A DNA stretch of 64,000 nt from assembly GCA_002796995.1 (NCBI GenBank), contig PEKW01000005.1, positions 576,892-640,891 on the forward strand, read 5' to 3'. Positions 46,420 through 55,590 of the stretch are shown here, in pieces (position 1 is the first letter of the stretch; the number at the start of each line of letters is the position of its first letter). A program made the position numbers and the translations under genes. Source of the DNA: Rhizobium sp. (GTDB lineage: Bacteria > Pseudomonadota > Alphaproteobacteria > Rhizobiales > Rhizobiaceae). The notes beneath the pieces are model-generated. The model saw only the letters and a list, made by a program, of their open reading frames with translations, was not told the DNA's origin and did not search any database.

Positions 46420-47367
46420 TTGACACGAGATCGAATTTCCTCCGCTCTGGGCGTGCTCATCTCGTTCGGCCTCCTTGTCGTCAGCCTTCGTTACGTCACC
46501 GACTTCTGGCTGCTGGCCTTCTTCTTTAGTCTACAGCCGCAGCTCGGCGTCGTGGCCGCGCTCGGCGCCCTCGCCTGTCTGGCGCTCCACCGCAGCACTT
46601 TCGGCTATGTGCTTCTGGTCGTGTCGCTGCTGTTGTGCGGGCACGCCTTCTGGATGCAGCGCGAGTTCCTGCCGCCGTCCGACGTCGAGGCGCCCGCTGA
46701 CGCGACGCGCTTCCGCCTTCTGTCCTTCAACATCCTGGGCAACAATTTCGCCAATGTCGGCCGCATCATCGACATGGTCAACGCCTCGGGCGCGGACATC
46801 GCCTACCTCTTCGAATCCGGCCCGCTTCTGCATCACCTTTCGGACCTCAAGGCGGTCTATCCCTACCGCATCGGCTGCGGCGTGGAGATTGAAACCTGCG
46901 ACCTGATGATCCTGTCGAAATACCCGATCGAGGCGCCGAGGGTGGTGAGCCTCAGCGACATCCGCGCCAACCGCTTCGCCGTGGCAACGATCCGCATCGG
47001 CGGCCGGCCGATCGAGTTCGCCGCAATCCACCTGACCAAGCCCTATTTCGACGACTACCACACCACCGAGCTTCGCCGCGCCGGCGCCATCCTGCGCAAG
47101 CGCGGCGGGACGCTGATCATCGGCGGCGATTTCAATTCCGACACCATCGCCCCGGATATGCAGCGCTTCCTCAGGCGCTCCGACCTGCAGACGGCGGGCG
47201 CGGAGCCGGCCACCTGGCCGGTCGAGGCGGGCATATTCGGCATCCCGATCGATCACATCTACACGTCGAAGGCCATCATCCCGCTGTCGCTCACGCGCCT
47301 CGAGGACGATTACGGCTCCAACCACTACGGCCTGGTCGCCGATCTGGCCATTCCGCCGCTGCCCTGA
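46420..47367 (+). CDS. endonuclease/exonuclease/phosphatase (EEP) family membrane protein
   Basis: A protein of 315 residues: two or three N-terminal membrane segments (about 8-80, including LGVLISFGLLVVSLRYVTDF) and an EEP domain (95-312). Seen in the domain: RLLSFNILGNNFANVGRIID, A-D-I-A-Y-L-F-E-S, I-I-G-G-D-F-N-S-D-T, I-D-H-I-Y and S-N-H-Y-G-L-V-A-D-L, the metal and catalytic residues of this superfamily. It lacks sphingomyelinase-specific features, so the substrate (DNA, phospholipid or other phosphoester) is unknown. Start is TTG at 46420 with a weak site; uncertain. Convergent with the next gene at 22 bp. Confidence 0.82.
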   Translation: MTRDRISSALGVLISFGLLVVSLRYVTDFWLLAFFFSLQPQLGVVAALGALACLALHRSTFGYVLLVVSLLLCGHAFWMQREFLPPSDVEAPADATRFRLLSFNILGNNFANVGRIIDMVNASGADIAYLFESGPLLHHLSDLKAVYPYRIGCGVEIETCDLMILSKYPIEAPRVVSLSDIRANRFAVATIRIGGRPIEFAAIHLTKPYFDDYHTTELRRAGAILRKRGGTLIIGGDFNSDTIAPDMQRFLRRSDLQTAGAEPATWPVEAGIFGIPIDHIYTSKAIIPLSLTRLEDDYGSNHYGLVADLAIPPLP

Positions 47368-47388
47368 TCCGAAGAAAGATCGAAGACG

Positions 47389-49287
47389 TCAGACGGTCGC
47401 GGACACGCTCGCATCCGCCTCGTCGTCGCTGTCGTGCGTGTTGAGGAAACCGCCGGACTGGCGCGCCCAGAGGTCGGCATAGAGACCGCCCCTCTCGACG
47501 AGCTCGGCATGGGTCCCCTCCTCGATGATCCGGCCCTTGTCCATGACCACGAGACGATCCAGGGCGGCGATGGTCGACAGGCGGTGGGCGATGGCGAGCA
47601 CCGTCTTGCCCTGCATCAGCTTGTCGAGATTGGACTGGATCGCCGCCTCGACTTCCGAATCGAGCGCCGAGGTCGCTTCGTCGAGCACCAGGATCGGTGC
47701 GTCCTTGAGCATGACGCGGGCGATCGCGATGCGCTGCCGCTGGCCGCCGGAAAGCTTGACGCCGCGCTCGCCGACATGGGCGTCGAAGCCCTTGCGTCCG
47801 CGCTGGTCTTCCAGGCGTTCGATGAACTCGAGCGCCTCGGCGCGGCCCGCCGCCTTGCTCAGCATTTCTTCCGTCGCATCCTCGCGGCCAAAGACGATGT
47901 TGTCGCGGATCGAGCGATGCAGCAGGGCCGTGTCCTGCGTCACCATGCCAATCTGCGACCGCAGGCTCTCCTGGGTGACGGTCGAGATATCCTGGCCGTC
48001 GATCAGGATGCGCCCGCCCTCGACGTCGTAGAAGCGCAGGAGCAGGTTGACCAGCGTCGACTTGCCCGCGCCCGAACGTCCGACGATGCCGACCTTCTCG
48101 CCGGGCCGGATAGTGAGCGTCAGGTGATCGATCGCCCCCTTCTTGCGGCCATAGTGGAAGGAGACGTCCTCGTAGCGGATCTCTGGGCTCCGGACCTCGA
48201 GTTCGGCAGCGTCCGGCCTGTCGGTCAGTTCGATCGGCTTCGAGATCAATTCCGCCGAGTTCTGGATCGTGCCGATATTGCGCATGATCCCGTTAAGCTG
48301 CGTCATCATCCGACCGAGCAGCATGTTGAGCCGGAGCACCAGGCCGAGCGTGAAGGCGACGCCGCCGGCCGTGATCGCGCCGGAGAACCAGAGATCGACA
48401 GACAGGGTCGCGATCATCAGGATCATCGCGCCCGACAGCATAGCCAGCGACGAACGCACTCCGGTCAGCAGCCGGGCGAACGGCGTCAGCGTCGCCTGGA
48501 AGCGGTCGAAGCCGGCGCGGATATAGTGGTCGTTCTGCTGCTCGCGCCCGAACAGCTTCAGCGTCTGGATGTTCGAATAGGAATCGACCATGCGGCCGTT
48601 CAGCATGGAGGCCGCTTCCGCCGTATCCTTGGCATGGCGGCGGATGCGCGGCACGAAGATGCGCGCCAGAACGAGGAACACGGCGATCCACAGCGCGATG
48701 ATGCCGGCGAGCCGCCAGTCGAGCTGCGCCACCAGCGCCATGGTCGACGCGGTATAGATCACCATGAACCAAACGACCTGCAGCAGCGAGGTCAGGAGGT
48801 CGCCGGTCGACTGCCCGGCCGACCAGACCTTGGTGACGATGCGGCCGGAAAAATCGTTCTGGAAGAAGGAGAGCGACTGGCGCGCCACATGGGCATAGGC
48901 CTGCCAGCGCACCAAATTGAAGAAGTTGAGGACGATCACCTGCTCCTCGACCAGCGCCCCGATCGTCACGACGACGAAGCGGCCGGCGAGCACGATCAGC
49001 GCCATGACAAGCAGTTCTCCGCCATGGGCGGCGAGCAGGCCGTCCCAGCCTGCCTCCTTCGGCACGGTGTCGAGCAGATCGACGAGCCGGCCGACGAACC
49101 AGAACAGCGCCGCCTCGAGCATTGCGACCGCGCCGCCGAACAGCGCCATCATGACGAAGGGCATCTTCGCCTGGCTCACATAGAACCAGACGAAGGCCCA
49201 GGTTCCGGACGGCGGCCTGAGGTCGTCCGAGCGGGCAAAGGGAGAGATCCAGTTTTCGAACAGGCGGGCGACGGAGCGGAAGATCAT
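47389..49287 (-). CDS. ABC exporter, fused TMD-NBD (first paralog)
   Basis: A half-transporter of 632 residues, acting as a dimer in the inner membrane. TMD with six segments (about 40-330), NBD (370-610) with Walker A VGIVGRSGAGKSTLVNLL, Q-loop M-V-T-Q-D-T, signature KLSGGQRQRIAIARV, Walker B ILVLDEATSALD and switch AIAHRLSTIAALD. It belongs to the MsbA/lipid A-flippase-like type; substrate not known. C-terminal tail is acidic (HDSDDEADASVSATV). Closely related in sequence to the second ABC exporter at 52686. Confidence 0.92.
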   Translation of the reverse strand: MIFRSVARLFENWISPFARSDDLRPPSGTWAFVWFYVSQAKMPFVMMALFGGAVAMLEAALFWFVGRLVDLLDTVPKEAGWDGLLAAHGGELLVMALIVLAGRFVVVTIGALVEEQVIVLNFFNLVRWQAYAHVARQSLSFFQNDFSGRIVTKVWSAGQSTGDLLTSLLQVVWFMVIYTASTMALVAQLDWRLAGIIALWIAVFLVLARIFVPRIRRHAKDTAEAASMLNGRMVDSYSNIQTLKLFGREQQNDHYIRAGFDRFQATLTPFARLLTGVRSSLAMLSGAMILMIATLSVDLWFSGAITAGGVAFTLGLVLRLNMLLGRMMTQLNGIMRNIGTIQNSAELISKPIELTDRPDAAELEVRSPEIRYEDVSFHYGRKKGAIDHLTLTIRPGEKVGIVGRSGAGKSTLVNLLLRFYDVEGGRILIDGQDISTVTQESLRSQIGMVTQDTALLHRSIRDNIVFGREDATEEMLSKAAGRAEALEFIERLEDQRGRKGFDAHVGERGVKLSGGQRQRIAIARVMLKDAPILVLDEATSALDSEVEAAIQSNLDKLMQGKTVLAIAHRLSTIAALDRLVVMDKGRIIEEGTHAELVERGGLYADLWARQSGGFLNTHDSDDEADASVSATV

Positions 49288-49394
49288 GCCAAGCGATATA
49301 GGCGGATTCCGCCGCAGGGCAAAGAAAATGCGAACGGAAAGGGACTACATTCGCGTCATCACCACGGACGTCCCGAAGGTTAACCTCTGTGCCG

Positions 49395-49817
49395 TCACTT
49401 GGAGAAGCGCGTGAGATAGATGCCGAACAGGATAAGCGCCACGCCGGCCGGCTGGCCGACATGGAAGGTTGCGGTGCCGCGCAGATAGTCGATCGCCAGC
49501 CCGGCGATCATCTGCCCGCCGATGATCAGCAGGGCCGAGCGGGCAGCGCCGATGCGCGGGAAGACATAGGAGGAGATGGCGACGAACACGGCGCCGATCA
49601 TGCCGCCGGTGAAGGCCCAGCCCGGTACCTGGCCAAGCAGCGCCAGCCCCTGCCGCTCGAAGAAGACGACGAAGACGGTGAGCAGGGCAAAACCGATGAA
49701 ATGGTTCCAGAACGAGGCGCGAAATGCCCCGCGGTCCATGGTGAGACGCCCGTTGATCGAGCGGCTCATGCCGACGGCGGCCCCGCCGGCCAGGGCGATC
49801 AGAACAGCGGTCAGCAT
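49395..49817 (-). CDS. YdcZ/DUF606 small DMT membrane protein, second of a pair
   Basis: A protein of 140 residues with four or five transmembrane segments, starting MLTAVLIALAGGAAVGMSRS. The N-terminal G-A-A-V-G-M-S-R-S-I-N-G-R-L and the H-F-I-G-F-A-L-L segment fit the YdcZ (DUF606) family of small drug/metabolite transporter-like proteins, which usually come as adjacent pairs that probably form a heterodimer. The ATG overlaps the stop of the previous gene by 1 nt (TGATG). Substrate unknown. Confidence 0.85.
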   Translation of the reverse strand: MLTAVLIALAGGAAVGMSRSINGRLTMDRGAFRASFWNHFIGFALLTVFVVFFERQGLALLGQVPGWAFTGGMIGAVFVAISSYVFPRIGAARSALLIIGGQMIAGLAIDYLRGTATFHVGQPAGVALILFGIYLTRFSK

Positions 49818-50287
49818 CACGCGCCTCCCGAATAGATGATGAGCGCGCTGCCGGCGATCACGCAGGCCGCAGCCATCAGGTCGAAGCGGTTGAGCAGGCG
49901 CTTCGGCGTACCGAACAGGCCCCAGAGATCGGAGATCAGGCCGAACAGGATCTGGCCGACGAGCAGAAGCGAAAGCCCGCCGGCGAGCGCCAGCTCGGAA
50001 TTGACGGCGATCGAGGAGAGCGCCACGGCAAAGGCGCCCGGCGCGCCGCCGAGATAGGACCAGAGCGGCGGCTTCGAAGCCCCGTGCGTCACAGCGCCCG
50101 CCCGTTTCGATACCAGCAGCAGATTGACGCGCAGCAGGAAGAAGGCGGCAACCGCCCCGACCCCATGCACGACCCAAGAGGCGACGAACGGCGTCGAATG
50201 CGCCGCCAGCCCGCTGTTGATGGTGATCATGACGGCCAGCAGACCGCCGGCCAGCCCTGCCCAGACCCAATCGAGATAGTGTCGCAT
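49817..50287 (-). CDS. YdcZ/DUF606 small DMT membrane protein, first of a pair
   Basis: A protein of 156 residues with about five transmembrane segments: MRHYLDWVWAGLAGGLLAVM, N-S-G-L-A-A-H-S-T-P-F-V-A-S-W-V-V-H-G, a cytoplasmic loop 72-85, and G-G-L-S-L-L-L-V-G-Q-I-L-F-G-L. The N-S-x-L and S-W/H segments are typical of the family. I start at ATG 50287; the frame upstream overlaps unrelated sequence. Overlaps the partner gene by 1 nt. Confidence 0.85.
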   Translation of the reverse strand: MRHYLDWVWAGLAGGLLAVMITINSGLAAHSTPFVASWVVHGVGAVAAFFLLRVNLLLVSKRAGAVTHGASKPPLWSYLGGAPGAFAVALSSIAVNSELALAGGLSLLLVGQILFGLISDLWGLFGTPKRLLNRFDLMAAACVIAGSALIIYSGGA

Positions 50288-50462
50288 GGAGAAATCCCGG
50301 CCAACCGCGCCTGCCCGCTTTGTGAGGCACGCAGGGCTGCATAACCTCGGCCCGGCGCAGCGGCAATCGATTTGTCGGCGAGGCGCGTACAGGACAACTG
50401 CACGGGCCTGGAATTGAGGATTACCCACGCCGCGCCGACCGTCGGGGACATGGGGCCGAAAT

Positions 50463-50486
50463 GCGAAACGGGGCCCTCGGCCCCGT
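50463..50486 (-). terminator. terminator of the second chemoreceptor gene
   Basis: Perfect 8-bp arms ACGGGGCC (50468-50475) and GGCCCCGT (50479-50486), 3-nt loop, with TTTCGC-ATTT on the minus strand. Confidence 0.75.
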
Positions 50487-50520
50487 CTCTGGATGTTCGT
50501 GCGTTTCGCTTGGACGCGAA

Positions 50521-52452
50521 TCAGAATTCCGTCCAGCTCTCCTGGACGACGGCTGCATTGCCGCGAAAGGCGCCGGCGAGCTTCTGGCCGAGCGCACGGG
50601 CCGGCGAAGGCGCCGGACGCGAGGCGGGCGTAGCTGCCCTCACCGTCTGCAGCGCGCCATGGGCCTGGCCGTCGCCGAGCGTGAACTGGCCAAGCAGCGC
50701 CGTCAGCGCCGATGCCTGCTGGGCAAGGCTGTGGCTCGCGGCGGTCGACTGCTCGACCATCGCCGCATTCTGCTGGGTCCCCTGGTCCATGGTGTTGACC
50801 GCCGTGTTGATCTCCAGGAGGCCGGTCGACTGCTCCCGGGCCGACGTGACGATCTGCCCGACATTGCGGTTGATCTCCTGCACCTCGGAGACGATCTTCT
50901 CCAGCGCCTTGCCGGTCTCGTCGACGAGAGCCACGCCGTTGCGGACCTGCTCGCCCGAAGTGGTGATGAGCGCCTTGATCTCCTTGGCGGCATTGGCCGA
51001 ACGCTGGGCAAGCTCGCGCACCTCCTGGGCGACGACGGCGAAACCCTTGCCGGCTTCCCCGGCGCGGGCCGCTTCCACACCGGCGTTGAGCGCCAGAAGG
51101 TTGGTCTGGAAGGCGATGTCGTCAATGACCCCGATGATATTGCCGATCTCGCCCGACGACTTCTCGATCGCCTGCATCGCGCTGACGGCACGGCGGACGA
51201 TCTCGCCCGATGTCTCGGCCCCTTCCCGGGTCCGGGCAACCAGTTGGCCGGCCTCCTCGGCGCGGACCGAGGAATCCTTGACGGCGGTCGTCACTTCCTC
51301 GAGCGCGGCAGCCGTCTCCTCCACCGAGGCTGCCTGCTGTTCGGTCCGCTTGGACAGGTCGTCGGCCGCCGACAGGATTTCGCGGGCGCCGGCATCGATG
51401 GCAAGGGCATTCTCGCCGACGGCACGCATCGCGTCCTGCAGCTTGCGGACCGACTGGTTGAAGTTGACGCGCAATCCGTCGAGATGATCGGCGAAGGCGG
51501 CGTCGATCTTCGCGGCAAGGTCGCCGTCCGACAGGCGCTGGAGACCGCCCGCCAGCTGGTCGACGGCGAACTGTACCTCGGCCGCTTCGCGGGCCTTCTG
51601 CTCTTCGCGGGCGATGCGCTCCTGCTCGGTCAGGCTGCGGCTCTGCTCGGCCTGGCGCTCGAGGTTTGCCCGTTCGATCGCATTGTGGCGGAATACGCCA
51701 ACGGCGGCAGCCATCTCGCCGATCTCGTCCTTGTGGGTCTCGAACGGAATGGGGTGCGCCGTGTCGCCGGCCGCCAGGTTGTTCATCGCATGCGTGATCT
51801 CGGTGATCGGCCGTGCGATCCTGAGAAAGCTGAGGATCGCCGCAGCCGCAGCGATGAGCGCTGTGATCAGCACGGAGGCGATCGTCGCAACGATCGAGAA
51901 GGCCGACACGGAATCCGCATGGGCGATCGCGACGTCCGTCGTGGATATGTTCAGCTCGACGATGTCGTTCATACGGGCAGAGGCCGCCTTGGCGACTTCG
52001 GTCATCTTGCCGGAGAACAGCGCCTTGGCGGCCGCCGTATCGGCCGCGGCCTTGTGGGTCAGCAGTTCTGCGCCCAGCTTGTCGTAGTCGACCAACGTGG
52101 CCTTCAGGCGATCGAACAGCTCGACCGCGACGTTGCTGGTGATCATCGCGCCGAAGGCATCGAAGGCTGCGTCGCGGGCCGCGACCGCTTTATTGAGCGA
52201 CTCGGTCTGTCTTGCCAGTTCCGCGGCGTCGTCGGCGCTGAGAATGATCGCATAATTGCGGCGGACTTCGGCGAACTGCGCGTTCATCTTCGCCACCGCC
52301 AGCGTGCGCGGCATCCGTTCGCGACCGATGACCTCGACTTCGCCTTTGACGTCTTCGATGAACTTGACGGCCATCGCACCCTGGATGATGCCGAGCAGAA
52401 CGATGACGGCAAAGAGCAGCGGCAACATGACTTTGATTTTAATATTGGACAT
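50521..52452 (-). CDS. methyl-accepting chemotaxis protein with helical-bundle sensor and CheR-tether-like end
   Basis: A chemoreceptor of 643 residues. TM1 (about 8-28), periplasmic four-helix-bundle-like sensor (30-185, all helical, rich in Ala), TM2 (188-213), HAMP (214-268), a charged linker and the signaling domain with [20 protein letters not shown] and [20 protein letters not shown]. The C-terminus is a flexible Pro/Ala tail ending ESWTEF; S-W-T-E-F fits the x-W-x-x-F pentapeptide that binds methyltransferase CheR. Start at ATG 52452 ([14 protein letters not shown]). The upstream region has an inverted repeat at 52578-52600. Confidence 0.92.
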   Translation of the reverse strand: MSNIKIKVMLPLLFAVIVLLGIIQGAMAVKFIEDVKGEVEVIGRERMPRTLAVAKMNAQFAEVRRNYAIILSADDAAELARQTESLNKAVAARDAAFDAFGAMITSNVAVELFDRLKATLVDYDKLGAELLTHKAAADTAAAKALFSGKMTEVAKAASARMNDIVELNISTTDVAIAHADSVSAFSIVATIASVLITALIAAAAAILSFLRIARPITEITHAMNNLAAGDTAHPIPFETHKDEIGEMAAAVGVFRHNAIERANLERQAEQSRSLTEQERIAREEQKAREAAEVQFAVDQLAGGLQRLSDGDLAAKIDAAFADHLDGLRVNFNQSVRKLQDAMRAVGENALAIDAGAREILSAADDLSKRTEQQAASVEETAAALEEVTTAVKDSSVRAEEAGQLVARTREGAETSGEIVRRAVSAMQAIEKSSGEIGNIIGVIDDIAFQTNLLALNAGVEAARAGEAGKGFAVVAQEVRELAQRSANAAKEIKALITTSGEQVRNGVALVDETGKALEKIVSEVQEINRNVGQIVTSAREQSTGLLEINTAVNTMDQGTQQNAAMVEQSTAASHSLAQQASALTALLGQFTLGDGQAHGALQTVRAATPASRPAPSPARALGQKLAGAFRGNAAVVQESWTEF

Positions 52453-52577
52453 TGGACTTGTTCCGGGAGGGGAAGGACATCCCAACAACCAGGGCAAAAG
52501 CCCAGGAAAAATCATTTTTCGATCAAAATACGTCGGGTACTTATTAAGTTAAATTGAAACAATTAAACGAAACCTTG

Positions 52578-52600
52578 CACGTGCGCCGTTTTGGCACGTG
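52578..52600 (-). promoter_or_regulatory. inverted repeat upstream of the chemoreceptor gene
   Basis: Arms CACGTGC (52578-52584) and GCACGTG (52594-52600) with a 9-nt spacer, 126-148 bp before the start codon. Surrounding sequence is A+T-rich. Possible operator; no known regulator site is recognised. Confidence 0.4.
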
Positions 52601-52630
52601 GATTCTTGCGGGTAACCTTTCGCAGTTGCG

Positions 52631-52659
52631 AAGGGCGGAATTTCTGTCGTTCCGCCCTT
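52631..52659. terminator. stem-loop after the second ABC exporter gene
   Basis: Perfect 10-bp arms AAGGGCGGAA (52631-52640) and TTCCGCCCTT (52650-52659), 9-nt loop, 27 bp past the stop of the exporter gene. No strong U-run. The arms resemble those of the stem-loop at 1951-1976. Confidence 0.6.
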
Positions 52660-52685
52660 GCGCATATTCTTACTCAACTAAAGTC

Positions 52686-54545
52686 TTATTCGGCAGCTTC
52701 TTCAGTGGCTTGGTCCACCTGGTCGGCGAGGAAGCCGCCTGACTGGCGGTTCCACAGGTCGGCATAGACGCCGCCCTCGGCGACCAGTTCGCCATGCGTG
52801 CCGGTCTCGATGATCCGGCCCTTGTCGAGGACGACCAGCCGGTCCATCTGGGTCAGCGTCGATAGGCGGTGGGCGATGGCAATGACCGTCTTGCCCTCCA
52901 TCAGCGAGAACAGGCTTTCCTGGATCGCCGCCTCGACCTCGGAATCGAGCGCCGACGTCGCTTCGTCGAGCACCAGGATCGGCGCGTTCTTGAGGAACAC
53001 CCGGGCGATCGCGATGCGTTGCCGCTGCCCGCCGGAGAGCTTCACGCCTCGTTCGCCGACCTGTGCGTCGAGCCCCTTGCGGCCCTGCATGTCGACCAGA
53101 CCCTCGATGAACTCGGTCGCATTGGCGCGCCTGGCCGCCTCCAGCACCTCCGCATCGCTCGCCTCCGGCCGCCCGTAGGCGATGTTGTCGCGAATCGAGC
53201 GGTGCAGAAGCGAGGTATCCTGGGTGACGACGCCGATCAGTGCCCGCAGGCTGTCCTGCGACACCGCGGAAATATCCTGGCCGTCGATCACGATGTGGCC
53301 CTTCTCGAGATCGTAGAAACGCAGCAGCAGGTTCATCAGCGTCGTCTTGCCGGCACCGGAACGTCCGACCAGGCCCACCTTTTCGCCGGCCTTGATGGTC
53401 AGCGAGAAGTCCTCGATCACGCCCTTGTCCTTGCCGTAGTGGAACCGGACATGGTCGTAGACGATCTCGCCCTTGGGCACCTGGAGGGCCTTGGCGCCGC
53501 CGGCATCGACGATGTCGTGCGGCTTCGTCATCATGCCCATGCCGTCATAGACCGTGCCGATGTTTTCGAAGAGCGCCGAAACCTCCCACATGATCCACTG
53601 CGACATGCCGTTGATGCGCATCGCCAGGCCGATGGCGACCGCGATCGCGCCGACCGAAACCGTGCCGCCCAGCCAGAACCAGATGCTGAGCCCCGAAATG
53701 GCGAAGAGCACGATGGCATTGTTGATGTCGACGAAGACATTGAGCAGCGTGATCTGCCGCATCTGCCGATGCACGGTGTCGAGGAAGGCGTTCATGCCGT
53801 CCTTGGCATAGGCTTCCTCACGCCCGGCATGGGAGAACAGCTTCACCGTGGCGATGTTGGTATAGCTGTCGACGATCCGACCCGTCATCATCGAGCGTGC
53901 GTCGGCCTGCTCGCTGGAGAGCCGGCGCAGGCGCGGGACGAAGAAGGTGAGGATCAGCGTGTAGACGACGATCCAGATGATCAGCGGCGCCACCAGCCGC
54001 CAGTCGGCGGCAAACACCAGCGCCAGCATCGAGACGAAGAAGCTGATCGCATAGACGAACACGTCGATGATCTTCATCACCGCTTCGCGCACGGCGAGCG
54101 AGGTCTGCATCACCTTAGTCGACACCCGGCCGGCGAACTCGTTGGCGAAGAAGGTCATCGAGTGGCGCAGCAGGAAGCGGTGCATCTGCCAGCGGGCGAT
54201 CATCGGGAAATTGCCGGCCAGCACCTGGTGCATGGTCAGCGTGTGGATGAAGCCGACGACCGGCAGGCCGACGAGAAGCAGCGCCGCCATCCAGATCAAC
54301 CGGCCCTTCTCCGTCTCAAGGAAGGTGGCGCGGTCGGCGACCGACAGCCAGTCGACGATATTGCCGAGGAACTGGTAAAGCAGCACCTCGCCGACGGCGA
54401 TCAGCATCGAGCACAGCCCGAGCAGCAGCAGCCAAGGGGCGGCCGGCTTGGTATAGTGCCAGCAGAAGGCCACGAGACCCTTCGGCGGCAGCACGGGGGC
54501 TTCCGGCGGATAGGGATTGAGGCGGTTCTCGAACCACGAAAACAT
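52686..54545 (-). CDS. ABC exporter, fused TMD-NBD (second paralog)
   Basis: A half-transporter of 619 residues. TMD with six segments (about 35-325), NBD (365-600) with GLVGRSGAGKTTLMNLLLRF, M-T-Q type Q-loop (V-V-T-Q-D-T), KLSGGQRQRIAIARV, ILVLDEATSALD and AIAHRLSTLTQMD. Its ends match the first paralog closely (compare Y-A-D-L-W-N-R-Q-S-G-G-F-L here and Y-A-D-L-W-A-R-Q-S-G-G-F-L there). It may homodimerise or pair with the other paralog. Substrate unknown; MsbA-like lipid or drug export is the family default. Confidence 0.92.
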   Translation of the reverse strand: MFSWFENRLNPYPPEAPVLPPKGLVAFCWHYTKPAAPWLLLLGLCSMLIAVGEVLLYQFLGNIVDWLSVADRATFLETEKGRLIWMAALLLVGLPVVGFIHTLTMHQVLAGNFPMIARWQMHRFLLRHSMTFFANEFAGRVSTKVMQTSLAVREAVMKIIDVFVYAISFFVSMLALVFAADWRLVAPLIIWIVVYTLILTFFVPRLRRLSSEQADARSMMTGRIVDSYTNIATVKLFSHAGREEAYAKDGMNAFLDTVHRQMRQITLLNVFVDINNAIVLFAISGLSIWFWLGGTVSVGAIAVAIGLAMRINGMSQWIMWEVSALFENIGTVYDGMGMMTKPHDIVDAGGAKALQVPKGEIVYDHVRFHYGKDKGVIEDFSLTIKAGEKVGLVGRSGAGKTTLMNLLLRFYDLEKGHIVIDGQDISAVSQDSLRALIGVVTQDTSLLHRSIRDNIAYGRPEASDAEVLEAARRANATEFIEGLVDMQGRKGLDAQVGERGVKLSGGQRQRIAIARVFLKNAPILVLDEATSALDSEVEAAIQESLFSLMEGKTVIAIAHRLSTLTQMDRLVVLDKGRIIETGTHGELVAEGGVYADLWNRQSGGFLADQVDQATEEAAE

Positions 54546-54925
54546 GCGGAATTCTCCAGAAAATCGTGCCCGGTTTGAAACCGGATTCCGCCGGGCGGAA
54601 CCGGGAGGGCTGAAAAATCAGACAATGAGGCCGCAGACGGCCGCAAGGTGATTCAAATGGAAAAGTCTTGGAAGATGGGCGACCAGGTCGCCGTCACGCA
54701 GCCTGCAAGTAGTGCGGCACCGGAAGGCGCGTCATACCATGTGATATCATCGAGGCCTCCCTGTTGCGTGTTGAAGAGGAGTGCTTTCTACCTGTCCCAT
54801 GCCGAATTGAAAAGCATCAAACCTCCGGCCCTTGTTCGATCCCAACGACCTGTTGCCTGAAGACAACAGGCAATTGCGCCAAACGATCGCTTGAGTGACA
54901 TGGCCGTGCCGCGATAGGAAGAGCC
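54546..54925. other. 380-bp divergent intergenic region
   Basis: Between the ABC exporter gene (minus) and trmL (plus). I see no credible gene; one open frame of 70 codons (54648-54860) has neither a good ribosome site nor family features. There is a 7-bp-arm inverted repeat, CCTGTTG (54849-54855) and CAACAGG (54864-54870), upstream of trmL. Promoters of both genes must lie here, but I could not assign them. Confidence 0.55.
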
Positions 54926-55381
54926 ATGACCGGACTTCGCATCGCCCTCTACCAGCCCGACATTCCCGGCAATACCGGCACGATCCTGAGGCTCGCCGCC
55001 TGCCTGGGCCTGGGCGTCGACATCATCGAGCCCGCCGGCTTCGACATTTCCGACCGCAACCTGAAGCGCGCCGGCATGGATTATCTGGCGAGCGTATCGC
55101 TTGCCCGACACGTCAATTTCGAGCGTTTCGAGGAATGGCGGCGCGCAAGCGGGCGGCGTCTGGTCCTCGCCTCGACCAAGGCGGCCGAGCGCTATACCGA
55201 TTTCGCCTACCGCCCCGATGACATCCTGCTCTTCGGCCGAGAAAGCGCCGGCGTGCCCGAGACGGTGCACGACGGAGCCGATGCACGCGTCATCATCCCC
55301 ATGGTCGAGGGCCAACGCTCGATCAATGTCGCCATGTCCGCCGCGATGATCGCCGGCGAGGCGCTGCGCCAGACCGGTTGA
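54926..55381 (+). CDS. trmL: tRNA (cytidine(34)-2'-O)-methyltransferase
   Basis: A SPOUT-fold enzyme of 151 residues that 2'-O-methylates the wobble base of tRNA-Leu isoacceptors. Seen: ALYQPDIPGNTGTILRLAAC (motif 1), LFGRESAGVPETVHDGADAR (motif 2, with G-R-E-S-x-G), IIPMVEGQRSINVAMSAAM (motif 3, knot region). Normal length. ATG follows AGGAAGAGCC. Rhizobial genomes commonly place it near petABC and hemF, as here. Confidence 0.95.
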   Translation: MTGLRIALYQPDIPGNTGTILRLAACLGLGVDIIEPAGFDISDRNLKRAGMDYLASVSLARHVNFERFEEWRRASGRRLVLASTKAAERYTDFAYRPDDILLFGRESAGVPETVHDGADARVIIPMVEGQRSINVAMSAAMIAGEALRQTG

Positions 55382-55385
55382 CGCT

Positions 55386-55409
55386 GCGCCCGCCCCTGAC
55401 ATCGGGCGC
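55386..55409 (+). terminator. stem-loop after trmL
   Basis: Arms GCGCCCG (55386-55392) and CGGGCGC (55403-55409), 10-nt loop, five bases past the stop; no T-run. Confidence 0.45.
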
Positions 55410-55590
55410 GTCCCTGCCGTCCATCAATCAACCGTCGTCAAATGCGGCTAGACTGGCTGCACCGGCCGGCATGCCGCGCGTGCGCCGGTTACATCTGCAC
55501 CTGCGGCATGATGGCTCGTGCCCCCGTAGAATTTGCTAATTCTACCGACGGATGATATATTGCAGCGCAGCATAAACCGGGAGACGATCG

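Noticed and set aside
54648..54860. 70-codon open frame upstream of trmL
   Set aside because: No ribosome site, no recognisable features, and codon use unlike the neighbouring genes.
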